This document shows positions 25,064 to 37,250 of a stretch of DNA of 64,000 bases, piece after piece (position 1 is the first letter of the stretch; each line of letters opens with the position of its first letter). Position numbers and translations under genes: made by a program. This DNA is from Misgurnus anguillicaudatus (Eukaryota; Chordata; Actinopteri; Cypriniformes; Cobitidae), in the NCBI RefSeq assembly GCF_027580225.2, contig NW_027395283.1, positions 5,522,501-5,586,500 of the forward strand, given 5' to 3'. The notes beneath the pieces are model-generated. The model worked only from the letters and a program-made list of their open reading frames with translations, was not told the DNA's origin and searched no databases.

Positions 25064-27312
25064 CAGGCCCAGTACTAGGCTTGCTGGACTGGGGGGGCAG
25101 TCAGGATTTTTGGGTGGGCAGCCATTTCTTGACAAAAATGATTCATACACTAAAATTATGGATGTTTCAATCCAATATTATTTTGCATAGGCTGTGTCTT
25201 AAAATAAAGGGCCATTTATATGTCCTTTTGCACGTTCAAATTTTAAAAGTAGATGCAATTAGATTTATAATGATTTATAATGTTATAATGATTACACTTA
25301 ATGTAGTTTTACACATTAAGTCACAGTTTATCAAATCAGGCAAGCATGTGATATGAATGCAAAGGTGTACATATAGCTATATTTTAATAATGTGTACACT
25401 GCATTTAATCTATTATTTCACTTATAGATAAATTAAAGGAACACGCCCACATTTTGGGAATTTAGCTTATTCACCGTATCCCCCAGAGTTAGATAAGTCC
25501 ATACATACCTCTCTCATCTCCGTGCGTGCTGTAACTCTGTCTGACGCAGCCCCCGCTAGCTTAGCTTAGCACAAAGACTGGAAATGCATGGCTCCAGCTA
25601 GTATACTGCTCCCAATAAGTGACAAAATAACGCGATCATTTTCCTATTTATGTGTTGTGATTTGTATAGTCAAACCGTGTACAAATAACAAGGTGATATG
25701 AGACACAGCGATCTTTTAACAGTATACATACTGAGAACTATATTCTCTGAAGACGAAGCACTGCCGCATGGGCGGAGTGATTTGCACAACTCTGACCGAA
25801 TTCTCTGCTCCTCACCAGGGGCTTCTCGTGTGCTGCGAGCAGATCACTCCGCCCATGCGGCAGTGCTTCGTCTTCAGAGAATATAGTTCTCAGTATGTAT
25901 ACTGTTAAAAGATCGCTGTGTCTCATATCACCTTGTTATTTGTACACGGTTTGACTATACAAATCACAACACATAAATAGGAAAATGATCGCGTTATTTT
26001 GTCACTTATTGGGAGCAGTATACTAGCTGGAGCCATGCATTTCCAGTCTTTGTGCTAAGCTAAGCTAGCGGGGGCTGCGTCAGACAGAGTTACAGCACGC
26101 ACGGAGATGAGAGAGGTATGTATGGACTTATCTAACTCTGGGGGATACGGTGAATAAGCTTAATTCCCAAAATGTGGGCGTGTTCCTTTAAAGCCATTCT
26201 TATACCTACCCAACATATGCCTTTATTCTAAATAAACACTTGTTAGGCACTTTATTTCCACTTCTCAAACATTTTCTTCATTTAAAATAAAGCATTTTCA
26301 ATGTGATAAGCTATATATTCATTAATTCCTGACCCTATCATACATGCTGCTGCAGCAACCTCTAATATCACAACAAAGCACAATGCTTTAAATAATCTTT
26401 TTTGAAACATCATGAAAGCAAATTGACATGCATGACAAATTCGTCAAAGGTTATCCTGTTTGCCTATAACAGCACCAGACAAAAGCACAAGCCCTAAAAT
26501 ACTGTAAGTGTGATTTGCGACGAGACCAAAGATAAATCACACTGCTTGTTCATAACACAGCAAATTAGATATTATAATACAACGCAACATTATAAAATAC
26601 AACGTTTTACCTTACGATGACCTTGTGGAGTGACAGTTCCATCTGAACCTAAAAGTGTGTAGATTTTTGTGTGTGAAGTTTTTTCTCAAACGCGAGCTGA
26701 ATGAGCTGATGATGAAAAAAACGCTAAAATTTGATTTTAAAACTGCACGCGATGCTCAGCTGTTACAATACTGTATATTTACTGTATAACCATCTTATAT
26801 CATTTATATCTACTATATAGTATGCCACAACCAAACTGCATATTCTAATTTCAATAAACAGAACTACGTCTAAAACAAACACATTAAATGCTCCTGGAGA
26901 CTTGCCATTGGCTGTTGTATTTGAATGAATAAATAATGAGGTGAGTCTAAGAAAGGATAAGGGGCTATTTTGGGCATGTTTTACTATAAAAAAAGTTTCA
27001 CTTTAATATGTGTTGTGTTATTACGTTTATGTAATACTAAATTACATTGTTTTTGATATATATTTTAAAGATGCGTTTTTTTTTAGTTACCGTCATAGAG
27101 AACAGTAGTACTTTTCCTGTGACTTAAATACTGCTGAAGAGACCTCTGTTGCTTGAATAACCTATTCAGACGATAGTGGGCGGGAGCTGTAAACACTAGT
27201 GTTTGTTAACAGAAGACGTTTTATGTTTAAAGAGATTCCGTTATTTTATGGTTGGCTGGATATTTTTGGGGGGGCAGAAGAAACCCCCCCCCCCCCCGTA
27301 GACCCGGCCCTG
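25064..27312. mobile_element. hAT element, 2.25 kb, with perfect 8-bp TSD, in presumptive NLR 3' UTR
   Basis: CTTCCTCT occurs at 25056-25063 and 27313-27320. The tips CAGGCCCAGTACTAGG (left) and CAGGGCCGGGTCTACGGG (right, inverted) are followed on both sides by G-rich and GGGGGGCAG sequence. It begins 66 bp after the NLR stop codon. It contains a TTAA palindrome (25433-26191) and no transposase ORF. Confidence 0.82.
25433..26191. mobile_element. TTAA-flanked 759-bp near-perfect palindrome
   Basis: The left arm from TTAAAGGAACACGCCCAC (25433) and the right arm ending GGGCGTGTTCCTTTAA (26191) are almost identical inverted copies of ~350 bp, meeting at a short asymmetric centre near 25786-25836. 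The paired ORFs reading MRHSDLLTVYILRT on both strands come from this symmetry and are not genes. TTAA at both ends indicates insertion by a TTAA-specific transposase into the hAT. Confidence 0.9.
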
Positions 27313-27320
27313 CTTCCTCT

Positions 27321-28037
27321 TAACCATATGAGTTGATTATTCAGTACAGGATCTGATCTGTAACTTTATTCAAATCTGACTTTGAAGTGTTGGAGGTAAA
27401 TCTTCATCCTAACTCAGCTTCTGTCTACACATTTCCGGTGAAGGCTTTTGATGTGAGTACTGATAACAAAGACCTACTACAAATAAAACAAACATAAAAC
27501 TATGCTAACTATAGTTAAGTCATGCTTGATTTTCTTAAGGACAATTCATCTCATGTGCATTACATCTCATGGTGCTTTCATTCTTCACTCATTCATGTCA
27601 GTACAGTCTGTACACCAGCGACATCTCGTGGACTTTGATTGTATTGCATCAAAAGAGTCATTCTGGATCAAACCCGAACTCAAAAGTAATATTTAATACA
27701 TTTATAAACTGATGATTTTACCCCTGCTGATGTAAAACATTTCTGTTAGTGTTGATGTAAAACTAAGAGTAAACACAAGCTGTCAGAATTTATGTGTGAA
27801 ACAGATCGAGTCATTCACTGTCTCTCTTTCATCTTTCTCTGAATCTCTCTCTCTCTGTGACATGAAATAAACATATTCAATAATCTAAACTTTACTGATA
27901 TTAATTGTGAAGACATCAGTTGTACAAAACTTTGTTGTATAAACTGAAAAAATCACTGTATGGACAGCTGATATAATTGATAGAAGAAGTACTTGAAGTT
28001 ACTGCTTTAACATGAACAAAAATGATCCATTAATCTC
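27321..28037. other. Sequence downstream of the NLR gene
   Basis: May hold the displaced NLR 3' UTR (an AATAAA lies at about 27482). A ~100-bp segment at 27833-27930 is repeated at 29244-29355. No coding evidence. Confidence 0.4.
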
Positions 28038-28360
28038 ATGAAGACTAAAAGACAGCCTACTGTTACACTGTCCACATGTGAAGCTGAGTTTATGACATTA
28101 ACTGTGACTGTACACGAGTGTTAGAAAACATTGATGGACTGAAATATCAATCTAGAGTTTATGAAGACAATCAGGGTGTCATAGCGGCAGCAAAAAATCC
28201 TGTAAACATGTGGACATTAAATGTCATTTTGTGAGGTCTGTGATAAAGGAGGACAGAATTAGTCTGAGATACTGTCCAACTGATGATATGATTGAAGATA
28301 TACTAACAAAACCAGCAACAAACATCATGACATTTAACTCATTTATGTTTGCTGGATGAA
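28038..28360 (+). pseudogene. Ty1/copia RNase H remnant
   Basis: The first frame gives KTKRQPTVTLSTCEAEFM, then after stops VYEDNQGVIAAAKNPV. A small deletion shifts to KHVDIKCHFVRSVIKED, then RISLRYCPTDDMIEDILTKPA. This is the ordered C-terminal RNase H of copia polyproteins (STCEAE, EDNQ, KHIDI-like, DILTKP). Stops and the frameshift make it dead. No LTRs were located. Confidence 0.8.
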
Positions 28361-28797
28361 TTTTCTTCTGTTGAAATGATCAAATAGAAATGTGTGTGTT
28401 AAGATTTATAAGTGTTGTGCTCTCATTTATATTTGATTTAACTTTTATTTTTTTGAGCCAGCCAATCACATTGCAGAGTGTATGTCATGTGACCTAATCA
28501 GTGACTGAATGAATTTTAATTTTCATGATGGTAGTTTGTGAAGTTGTTACAGGATAAATTTCCAACCATTTGGAATGAGAATCTACCAAAATCTTTCTCA
28601 AGGGTCCTGTATAATCCACATGTGTGACCAGCAGACATCAGATGATCACAGCCAGAACGCTCGTGTCGATGGTGCCGGCCGGTGATCAGACTCACACTCT
28701 GTGTCTGAGCTGTGATACGAGACAGAGCTGTGATCAGACCTCATATCTGATCATGTGACAGTCTTTGTGTCTGTAATGTCTCTCCTTACACACTTAC
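28361..28797 (-). other. Possible decayed transmembrane exon downstream of the Ig exon
   Basis: On the minus strand about 28690-28600 reads GTIDTSVLAVII, then a TGA, then CLLVTHV. It is hydrophobic, like the membrane exon that would follow an Ig exon, but the stop argues for decay. Otherwise featureless. Confidence 0.3.
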
Positions 28798-28913
28798 GTG
28801 CTACAACCTGCAGGTTAAGGACACAGGTGCTCTTTCCTATGATGTTTGATGCAGTGCACTGATACAAGCCGGATGTGCTGGTGCTGATGTTTCTCAGTGT
28901 CCCTGCATCTGAT
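28798..28913 (-). pseudogene. Ig-domain exon (ESAM/CXADR-like immunoglobulin superfamily), isolated
   Basis: A 116-bp segment with CTCAG acceptor and GTAAGTG donor encodes [19 protein letters not shown] followed by [15 protein letters not shown]. The Y-x-C of strand F and a second Cys (STC) fit the C-terminal half of a V- or C2-type Ig domain in the ESAM/IGSF11/CXADR group. No convincing neighbouring exon was found within several kb on either side. It is either a distant-exon gene with large introns or a fragment of a duplicated gene. Confidence 0.5.
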
Positions 28914-30375
28914 CTGAGAACAGTTATCTTATACATTTCATTCATCTACACATTCAACACACACTTTAGATTTCAGTGGAGAAAATAAAGAAACTGTGAA
29001 TAATGTTTCTATTGTCTATGACACACTGCAGAATAACTGTAATTACAAAAATGTCCTGTAGGTGGCAGTGGAGGCGGAGTTTTCTTTACATCTTTTAATG
29101 TTTAATGTCTGATAATTATCCTGAAAAGTAAAGTTTTCAAACATACTGATATTTCAGATGTCAATATTTTGTTTAAAAACCCATGGAAAGTCTCTGTTCA
29201 ACTTTTTAAATAATTATTTTTAAATACTTAATAAAGTGCAAATCTTTCTCTGAATCTCTCTCTCTCTCTGGTCATCTAGGTGCTCTGTGACATGAAATAA
29301 ACATATTCAATAATCTAAACTTTACTGATATTAATTGTGCAGACATCAGTTGTATGTTGTCCTGATTGTCCTACTGATGACCGTAAAGATGAAATGAGCG
29401 TAATTTAAAGTTTTAATACAGTGACATAAAGTTTAATAAAATTATGTAAATTTCAGCTTTGGTCTATCGCTGTGGTTTGCACAATAACAGCAGGACTTCT
29501 TGAACATACAAATTGATTATCTGTCAGACGCTTTCTGAACGGCATCTAGTGAACAAACACAAACTTCACAATAAATGACTCTTACATACAGTGGATATAA
29601 GTTTAGTTCAACTCAAAGTGTTTTGTGCTCATGAAGGAGAAAACCTCACACATTAACACTGAGAGGTAACTAAACTACTATATCATCCTAACACAACAGT
29701 TAAAGTATACATACTGTCATTCATAATGAGTAAAACAGGTCAATCTGATAAAATAAGTAAAAACAGGTGAAACACATCCAAAATAGATGAAATTCGTCTA
29801 CTTCAGAATATAACAAACTCGTTATTTGTAATATGTTGTGTTGCTCTTACTCAAGTATGAAAGAGTGTTTGTGTTTGTGATGGTTGTGAGTTTGTGATGT
29901 GAAGTTGTACACAGTTATTTTATCTTGTGAAACATTTCTCTGTTCTGTCACAAACCTTCATTAGACAGTAAACACATCTTAAAGATCTCTCTATAATAAA
30001 TCACTAAATGTGTCTCTATCAGCTCAACTGAAGAAGTCTTTTCATGCAGCTTCCTCACACTATGATAAATACATGAATGTTAATGAAAAACACAAAAATA
30101 ATAAAAATCACTTACATTACACCAAACCCATATGACTTTACTGCTTTAGTGGAAGAAAAGAGGAGACATTTAGATTTCAGTTTAATCATTGTTGATGTTG
30201 ATGTGTTTTGTTTCATGAGTGAAAGTAAACACACAAATGTTAAAGCAATACATTAATGATTTCTCCTCGTTTATAAGTTAAATCTGTTAAATTAGTTGTA
30301 ATAATGTTTGTATAATGTAACGCTGTAATGCTCGTTTACTACCAGCAGAGGGAGACAAACATCACGCGATTGGTC
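28914..30375. other. Unassigned AT-rich region
   Basis: Contains the second copy of the ~100-bp direct repeat (29244-29355). No coding pattern or terminal repeats seen. Confidence 0.4.
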
Positions 30376-30388
30376 GTCTTGTCGGTGA

Positions 30389-31389
30389 TGTACCATTTGG
30401 AATAAGAAAAAGGATCAGAAACAAATCAATATTTTTGAAAACTGGATTGAAAAGAGATTTTTTTTTTTTTTGTTAAAACAGCTGATCAAAGAAGATGGTG
30501 TTTTATACAATTATACTGAATTTGCTCATATGCATGACTTTTTAGTCGATCCTATCTAATATTGTTTGGTTTTACAGGCAAAAGGAACTTTTGATGCTAT
30601 TAGAAGAAAGTAATAATTATTCTTTACAATCAGTTGAAGAATTTTCTTCTTTATTATGTTGCAGGGCAAGGATTTCATACGTTTTGGGAGTAATAATCTA
30701 AAAGTCTTCAATCTAAACTTGCTGTTAATACTCGTTGGAATTCTTTAGCCTATTTAAAAAATGTCTTGATTGGAGTAAAATTTGGATGACACCACATGCA
30801 TCACAAATAAAGTGAAAGAAGTTACATATAAAATTTTTCATTAGGTTTACCCAGTTAAGTCACTTACAGCGTTTTAAAGTGAATATAGAACATATTTATG
30901 TCTTTTGTAAAATTTACCCATATCATTTATTTTGGGAGTGTCAAACCTTTTTTTTAAAGAGCTTATTTACTCACAAAGAAAAGTTATGAAGCCTGTTAGC
31001 TTTGAAGAAATTGATATTATGCTATAAAATGTTTTTCGTTTGATGGTGATAATAATATTCTGTTTATGCTTGATTTGATTATAATTGCCCGTTATTATAT
31101 TCATAAAGTCAAATGGAATGAAAAAATGCCAATATTTGAAGAATTTAAAATAGAAATTAAAATATATTTAGAGACAATATCAAAAAGCTAAAACTTAAAG
31201 GGAAGAAAGACTATACGGTTGTTTAAAAAATATGTTTTTCATGTAAATTGCCTTTCCTTTTTATTTGTATTTTTTCTCTTCCTCCCTTGTTTTTTATTTT
31301 GTTTTCATATTACCCGTGAAATATAGCCTATGGTTATATGTACTCCTGTTTGTAAACTATATTGTGTTCTTGTTAATATTCAATAAAAA
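30389..31389 (+). mobile_element. 5'-truncated L1/Tx1-like LINE with 13-bp TSD
   Basis: GTCTTGTCGGTGA lies at 30376-30388 and again at 31390-31402. Between them is a ~1-kb body with decayed L1-type RT C-terminal coding (NWIEKRFF, QLIKEDGVLYNYTEF), ending in AATAAAAA directly against the second repeat. A target duplication of this length, 5' truncation and an A-rich 3' end are signatures of target-primed reverse transcription. Confidence 0.8.
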
Positions 31390-31402
31390 GTCTTGTCGGT
31401 GA

Positions 31403-32639
31403 CGTCATAGGTTTAAAGTGAAAGTAAAAAGTTTCCCGTTTAACTTTTCCATTCTCCATCTTATAGGGATGGGCTGAGTGGATTCCTCACCACACCGATC
31501 ATATAACGGATTACCAGTTATTGTCTCTTGCGTAGTTGATGTTAAAGTTGGAGGATTTATGAGAATGTGAATTCAGTCAGATTGTAAGTTCAGTTGTCAC
31601 GAGACGCTTTTCACTTATTCCTTTTCAGTTTCTAGATTTATTATTTATTTGACAGTTTTCATAAATGTATAACACATCTTAATATTAGCGTTGTTTAATG
31701 AATGTTTTGCGCTGTTTGTGACTCTTAACTTAATTTGTGTTAATTTTTTTGTGTTAATGTGAGGTAATGTTGTGTAGTTGTGTTTAAGAGCATCAAAATC
31801 TATTTCGTTACAAACTACATACTGGCGCATGAAATGTAACAAAATAAAATACAAAATACTGAGGTGAAAAATGTATTAAAATAAAATACAAGTAATTCGT
31901 ATTTTGAAAATACATAAATCCTCTCACAATAATCTTAAGACTTTTTATTACTGAAAGGTCAATAACACAAATATGAGAGATGTGTAGGCTACATTCAAAA
32001 TGGCGAAGTAGCTAAATAAAAAAAACATGGGAATTACACTAAATCTCTACAGGGCCTGAAATAGCTTCTTACGTAAATGGCATGTTTATCTAAGTTCACA
32101 TCAATTGTGTGATAGGCTGCCACAAAACGTGGCATCGTATCACTGTTACTCTACTCGTGCCTTAAAGGCTTAAATAAACATAGAGAGACATTTCCTCACA
32201 AATGGCTTTAAGAGAAGCAGCGCCACTTCTTCTCCTGTGTTTACTTCTTGGGGGGGGGGTCAACAGGGTGTCACGTGATTTTCATGCATCTAACATGGAC
32301 ATTGCCAACATCAGACCGAAAGTATGGCAAAATCATTGGTGATAAGCATGATGATTTTTCTTAAATATTTAAGTTTTTGAAATACTCTAAATACACTCCC
32401 TCAAAATATTATGTCACAAACTACATTTTATTTTTTTCCACACCTGCAAAATACAAATTACAAAATACACTAAAGTAATTAAATACATATTTAAAATACA
32501 TTTAATTGAAATACTGCCCATGTCTGTTAATGATGCAGTTGTTTCTTCAACACTCAGGATTCATTTATCTGAATTATAATGTCTGTTTATTCACTTTGAT
32601 TTTAAGTTTATTTTGTGTCTGAATGTTATTTTCATTCAG
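31403..32639 (+). promoter_or_regulatory. Putative promoter, 5' leader and first intron of the second NLR gene
   Basis: GTGACGTCA (CRE-like) and GTGAAAGTAAAAAGTTTCCC, which contains GAAAGTAAAAA close to an interferon-response (IRF) element, lie at about 31399-31437. A possible non-coding first exon ends at CAGATTGTAAGTTC (about 31590). The remainder is AT-rich with a poly-G run near 32250. Assignment rests on position upstream of the coding exons. Confidence 0.35.
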
Positions 32640-33172
32640 TATCAGTTGTGGAGATCAGATTGATCAGATTCACCTCTGCAGCTCCATCATGGATCAAACA
32701 CAAACATCAACACATGAAGATTTTTCTCCAGGATGCAGGTACTTTATAGAAACACTTTATTACACAACATTTATATTATAGGAACATATTTCAGTGTTGT
32801 TTTTAATTATGATCATCTTCAAAAATATTAACAGTGATGTAATTTAAAGTATTAAATCTGTTGTGTGTTATAGTTCAGATCATCAGAAGAGATCAGATTC
32901 AGAGTTCAGTTGTGTGTCTATGAAGAGTGATGGGTCTATGAAACAACCAATAAAGTTTAAGAATGAATCAACATCTCCTGCTGTCAGGTATAAAACACTG
33001 TGAAACATGTGAAGTTCTCAGTTAAATTGTTTAACTGGATTATTGTTGTGTGTTATAGTTCAGATCATCAGAAGAGATCAGATTCAGAGTTCAGTTGTGT
33101 GTCTATGAAGAGCGATGTCTCTATGGGTCTGCCAATAACCTTTAAGAATGGATCAACATCTCCTGCTGTCAG
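32640..33172 (+). CDS. NLR (FISNA-NACHT family) gene, N-terminal exons
   Basis: Exon 32640-32738 follows TTTTCATTCAG and has its ATG at 32689 (MDQTQTSTHEDFSPGC). Exons 32874-32987 and 33059-33172 are both exactly 114 bp, phase-compatible, with AG/GT borders, and encode near-identical peptides (SDHQKRSDSEFSCVSMKSD ... KFKNESTSPAV). Tandem ~30-40-residue exons with SCVSMKSD are characteristic of the N-terminus of zebrafish-type NLRs upstream of the FISNA-NACHT exon. That large exon does not follow within the window. Either the gene is truncated or an intron swollen by transposons extends past 64 kb. Same orientation as the NLR 3' exons at 14-25 kb, so this is a tandem NLR cluster. Confidence 0.75.
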
Positions 33173-35047
33173 GTATAAAACACTCTGAAACATGATTATA
33201 GCTTTTATATGATAATGTGTTTTGTTAAAGAGATGATAAATTATTCTTGTGATTGTGTTTAGTAAATTTTATCTTCATTATTATACAGCACATGTTCACA
33301 TAGAGAGACACATCTGTACAAACACTCAGTTACAGTCTTTATATTAAAATAGTGTAAATGAAAAAGTCATATGAAAGTTTTATTAGTAGGTTACATTCAC
33401 AGTAGAGATGGGCATTTAACAGTAATATAATAAATGATGTTTTTGAAGTTTTATGTAATTTTTTTCATAATTTCATAGAAGGCTTATAATTAGGAAATAT
33501 CCACAACAAAATAAGCGTATATTCTGAATATATGTATTTTTAAGTTGAAAACATTGTTTTAATTTTTTTTAATTGCCTGCAGAAAAATAACATTAAAACC
33601 CCACGCGGAGCAAATGCTGAGTCAAATCTTTGGTGTTTCAAGTCAGTCGTTAGTATGAATTCAATTCTGTTTAATCTTACAGAAATTATATTATATCAAG
33701 TATTATACCCCAACCCCAAGTGAGGTTCAAAGTTTGAGGACTTGACATAAAGTACACTATCATCATGTACATAGCCGCAGGAACTCATTTGATCAGAGGG
33801 GTGCTGGGCTTAATGTTGCGGGACTGCGGTGATGGATTTTTGACAACATCTCAATAATAAACAGCCCAAACAAACAACACTCACTTACAGACTACCATGC
33901 AAATGAATGAGGACATAGTTATGTGTGAACACTAATATGGGACATTCAATGAAAATGGTGGCTTTCCTGTCCTGGCCCCAACCACCAGGAAAAAAACCTC
34001 AAATGCAGATGATGACACAAAATATATGTTTTTGTTTTAATTGAAGTGTTTCATTATTAATAAAACATTTGTAAGACAGTTATATTGCAAACCATTTTTT
34101 AATTATATTGTAAAACACGGTCAGTACCATGAAACTGGCTTGTCCCTTGGGTCAGGAGTCGTGGTTTAGTGACATATTTTGAGTTAAAAATATATTATTC
34201 TCCCCCTTTAAATGTCATAATACAAAGGGAAGTAGTACAGTTATTTAGTGGACTACTTAAACTAAATATCAACTAAATATTATAAATAATTTACAGGGAA
34301 TACCTGTCCCTCAATTTCATGTCACTGGTGTTACAATTTATAAAAACCATCACTTTGAAAAAAATCAACATCCTTGCCAACTTCTTCATGGGTCAAACAT
34401 TCATTGTAGGCATGGCTGTTTTGAAAAGCACATAGTGAGTGTGCACTCTTTCCTCATCTTTTAGCAATTTGATAAATAATTTGATAATTTAATGCGAGGA
34501 CTTAAGATGTGTCACTGGTGTTTTACAGTTTATAGTAAGGGGAAAGGACATTTTATTAATATAATTTTTCAAGTTGCATGATTAAGTGATTTATTTACAA
34601 TTTAAGAAGTGTGGTTTGAGCTACTGGCCACAATCTTAGATATGTCATTGTGTCTGCAGATTTGTCACTGGTGTTATCGTCACTGGTGTTACTGTTGCTG
34701 CTTTTATAAGTAAGCATTTTAAGAATATCATCATTCAATTTTGATCACTCAACCTCAATTATTTCTAATGTTACAACAAAAAACACAATGGTAGAAATAG
34801 AAAAAGTTCACACAATAAAACTTTACGCATGCCTGTTTAAAGTAAATTATTACTAATCAAGACAATTTCTTAATATTACATTAGCTTTTTTTGTCTTTGA
34901 TTATGTATGCAAATTAAATAGTCAAAATACATTCTGGGAAGCCTGAATTGTCATCTAAAATATAGGTAACATTAGTGACAAAAAAAGCAGCACAAGCATT
35001 TTTTAATGTAATGTAGTAAAAATACAAAATACATTTAGCTGTCATTT
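33173..35047. other. Unassigned sequence downstream of NLR N-terminal exons
   Basis: No FISNA or NACHT coding. A GTCACTGGTGTTA-type motif recurs at about 34322, 34512, 34666 and 34679. No terminal repeats resolved. Confidence 0.4.
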
Positions 35048-36575
35048 AAAGCGCAACTAAACCCCTGGTCAGAGCCTGACTCCACCCACTGGCAATATTT
35101 GAAAAATGCAAGAAAAGTGGGCAGATCCCAACGGAGATAGAGGGGACGAACTAAGCTCATAGAGACAGAGCGGAGCGCGTCATAACCTGAAAACCACGCC
35201 CACCGGGGGGGAAAGCAATCCAACAGTCTCCATTGACTTTGTATTGCGAGAAGCCGCCTCATTGTCATTTCTGGCTTATAACAAAAAACTGAATAATGCC
35301 TAAAAGCTGCTGTGTGACAATATGTACAGCTAACAAGCCAAAGAACCCAGAAATAAGTTTTTATAAGCTGTCGAGCCGTAAAACCCAGCTTTTAAGGAGA
35401 ATAAAGTGGATCGCCGACTACGTTTCCCCCTATTGGACGCAGTTTTACTAAAAGGAGTACTATGAAAAGTTGCCTGTTTCCATTTCTGTGTCTGTAAACG
35501 CTTGTTTTTTTGAAGTTGAAAGCTTATAAAAACAGGGGCGGATCTAGAAAATTATTTATGGGGTGGCAAGGGGGTGGCATGAGAACTACGAGGGGTGGCA
35601 ATGAAGTAAGCATCCTTGCATGGTTGTCGTGGATACAAAAAATTATATACTGTATATACTATATGCGGTGTATACACTGGACCTCAAATTTTTATAACAT
35701 AAAAACAGGCAACAACAAATGTTCCTATAAGTACCCAAGCAGCTACCTTTAGCATCTCTACTGTAGCACCCTTTGTCTTAATACACACATCTTACCAATA
35801 TCTAAAAACACTGACTGTAACCATGATGAGCAAGGTTGAACATAATGGTATAAAGACTGTTATATAAATAAAATAGGTTTGCCTAGTTTATATTAATGTA
35901 AATATATGAAAGGCACACATCTCTTTCTATCATAACCCTCTTCTTTAATCCTTTCACTCACTTCATGATGGATTTCTGTCTTTTCACTTCTTTTAGCTAT
36001 TTGCCATCCATATGTTTCATTCTTTCATGACTTCATCTACTCCTTTCCCCACAACATATTTTTGTGTTTTATTTGTACCTTCCACTCCCATAGTATTTGA
36101 TTTTTCTATTATTTTTGGTTAAAAAAATGGATATCAGCCTTCTTTTCATACTATCATTAAGTTTTGTCTTTCAACTTCAAGCTTTCTAAACATACACAAC
36201 ACTGAATAGTTTTGTCTCCTTAATGAAGACTATATCATAACGAGTGATTTCATATATGCACGTATGGAATATTTTGATTGCTGCACTAGCTAACAAGACA
36301 TGACGGGCTAACTAGAAAGAACTGCTTAAAAGATATTTACTGCTTACACAAACGTGCAGTTCAGTTGTTTTTATATATTAATATTAAACAATCAACAGTT
36401 TAACTTTTGTATTTTTATCCTGATGCAACATTTATCTGTGAAATATGACCGTATTCAGTACTCTGATTTGGTGATGTGATGCTCAACTTAATCACTTAAA
36501 GACACTAAAGAGAAACCACTAATGTTTTGCCAGCATGTGATGATGTGAGGTGCTTTATTAGATCAGAATTACTTG

Positions 36576-36848
36576 CTACAGACGTGAAGAGACTCCCTCT
36601 TCATGGGCATAAGTTGCACATTCATAAACATTCTTGCCTTTCACTTCAACGATGGAAAAGTAACGTTTGTGCTTTTTATACTTTGTGCTTGCATCCGCTA
36701 CCTTTGTTTTGAGCTCATTGTACTTTCCATCGCTCTGTTGTCGCGGGTTTGTGCGACTCGGATCACGGATGGACTGCAGCGTGAGAACCGGGCTGCATGT
36801 GAGTGCCTTGGATGGGGTGATGCATCCTCCTTTCACGGCAGTTTCCAA
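36576..36848 (-). pseudogene. hAT transposase N-terminal remnant (BED-finger-like)
   Basis: The frame contains YKKHKRYFSIVEVKGKNVYE, resembling the segment entering the BED zinc finger of hAT transposases (K-Y-F-x-x-V-x-V-K-G-K). The Cys/His residues of the finger are not preserved after it, and the frame ends within 90 residues. It fits its location inside a hAT element. Confidence 0.45.
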
Positions 36849-37190
36849 AAGTCTCCAACCACGCCAGAAAAGATCGCTAGATTTGTCCTAGTCGATTTAA
36901 ATAAAGTCGCTAAAGGGGTCTAAAAAGTTTCTTAATATAGCGACCAAGTTGACAAGACTGCACAGACTTTTTTTACACTGTAAAAGACTTTCTGCTCTGA
37001 CTGACTGTTCGTGCTTGTATATGAACTCTGCTGCCTCTGGTTGGCTAACGATGGAAATTAAGCCAATCACAATCAGCTATGTGGTTGTCCCACCCCCTCT
37101 AAGATGAACACACCAATCATCGTCAGATATGTGTCTCCCACCCCTAAACACACGCAGAGAAAAACTACATTGCCTTTCTGGTTAAAAGAG

Positions 37191-37250
37191 CCTACTCGGG
37201 TATATATACCCGAGTAGGATATATTGACTGACGAACAGTCAGTCAATATA
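37191..37250. repeat. Perfect 28-bp palindrome and adjacent hairpin
   Basis: 37191-37218 is a perfect palindrome (half-site CCTACTCGGGTATA). It is followed at once by a 12-bp stem (TATATTGACTGA with TCAGTCAATATA) around a 7-base loop. It lies near the right end of the hAT. Confidence 0.85.

Noticed and set aside
25698..25926. Two overlapping 62-residue ORFs on opposite strands with the same N-terminus
   Set aside because: They are produced by the near-perfect palindrome 25433-26191, not by a gene pair.
36527..36923. Plus-strand ORFs of 61, 106 and 74 residues
   Set aside because: They oppose the BED-like hAT remnant on the minus strand and have no features of their own.
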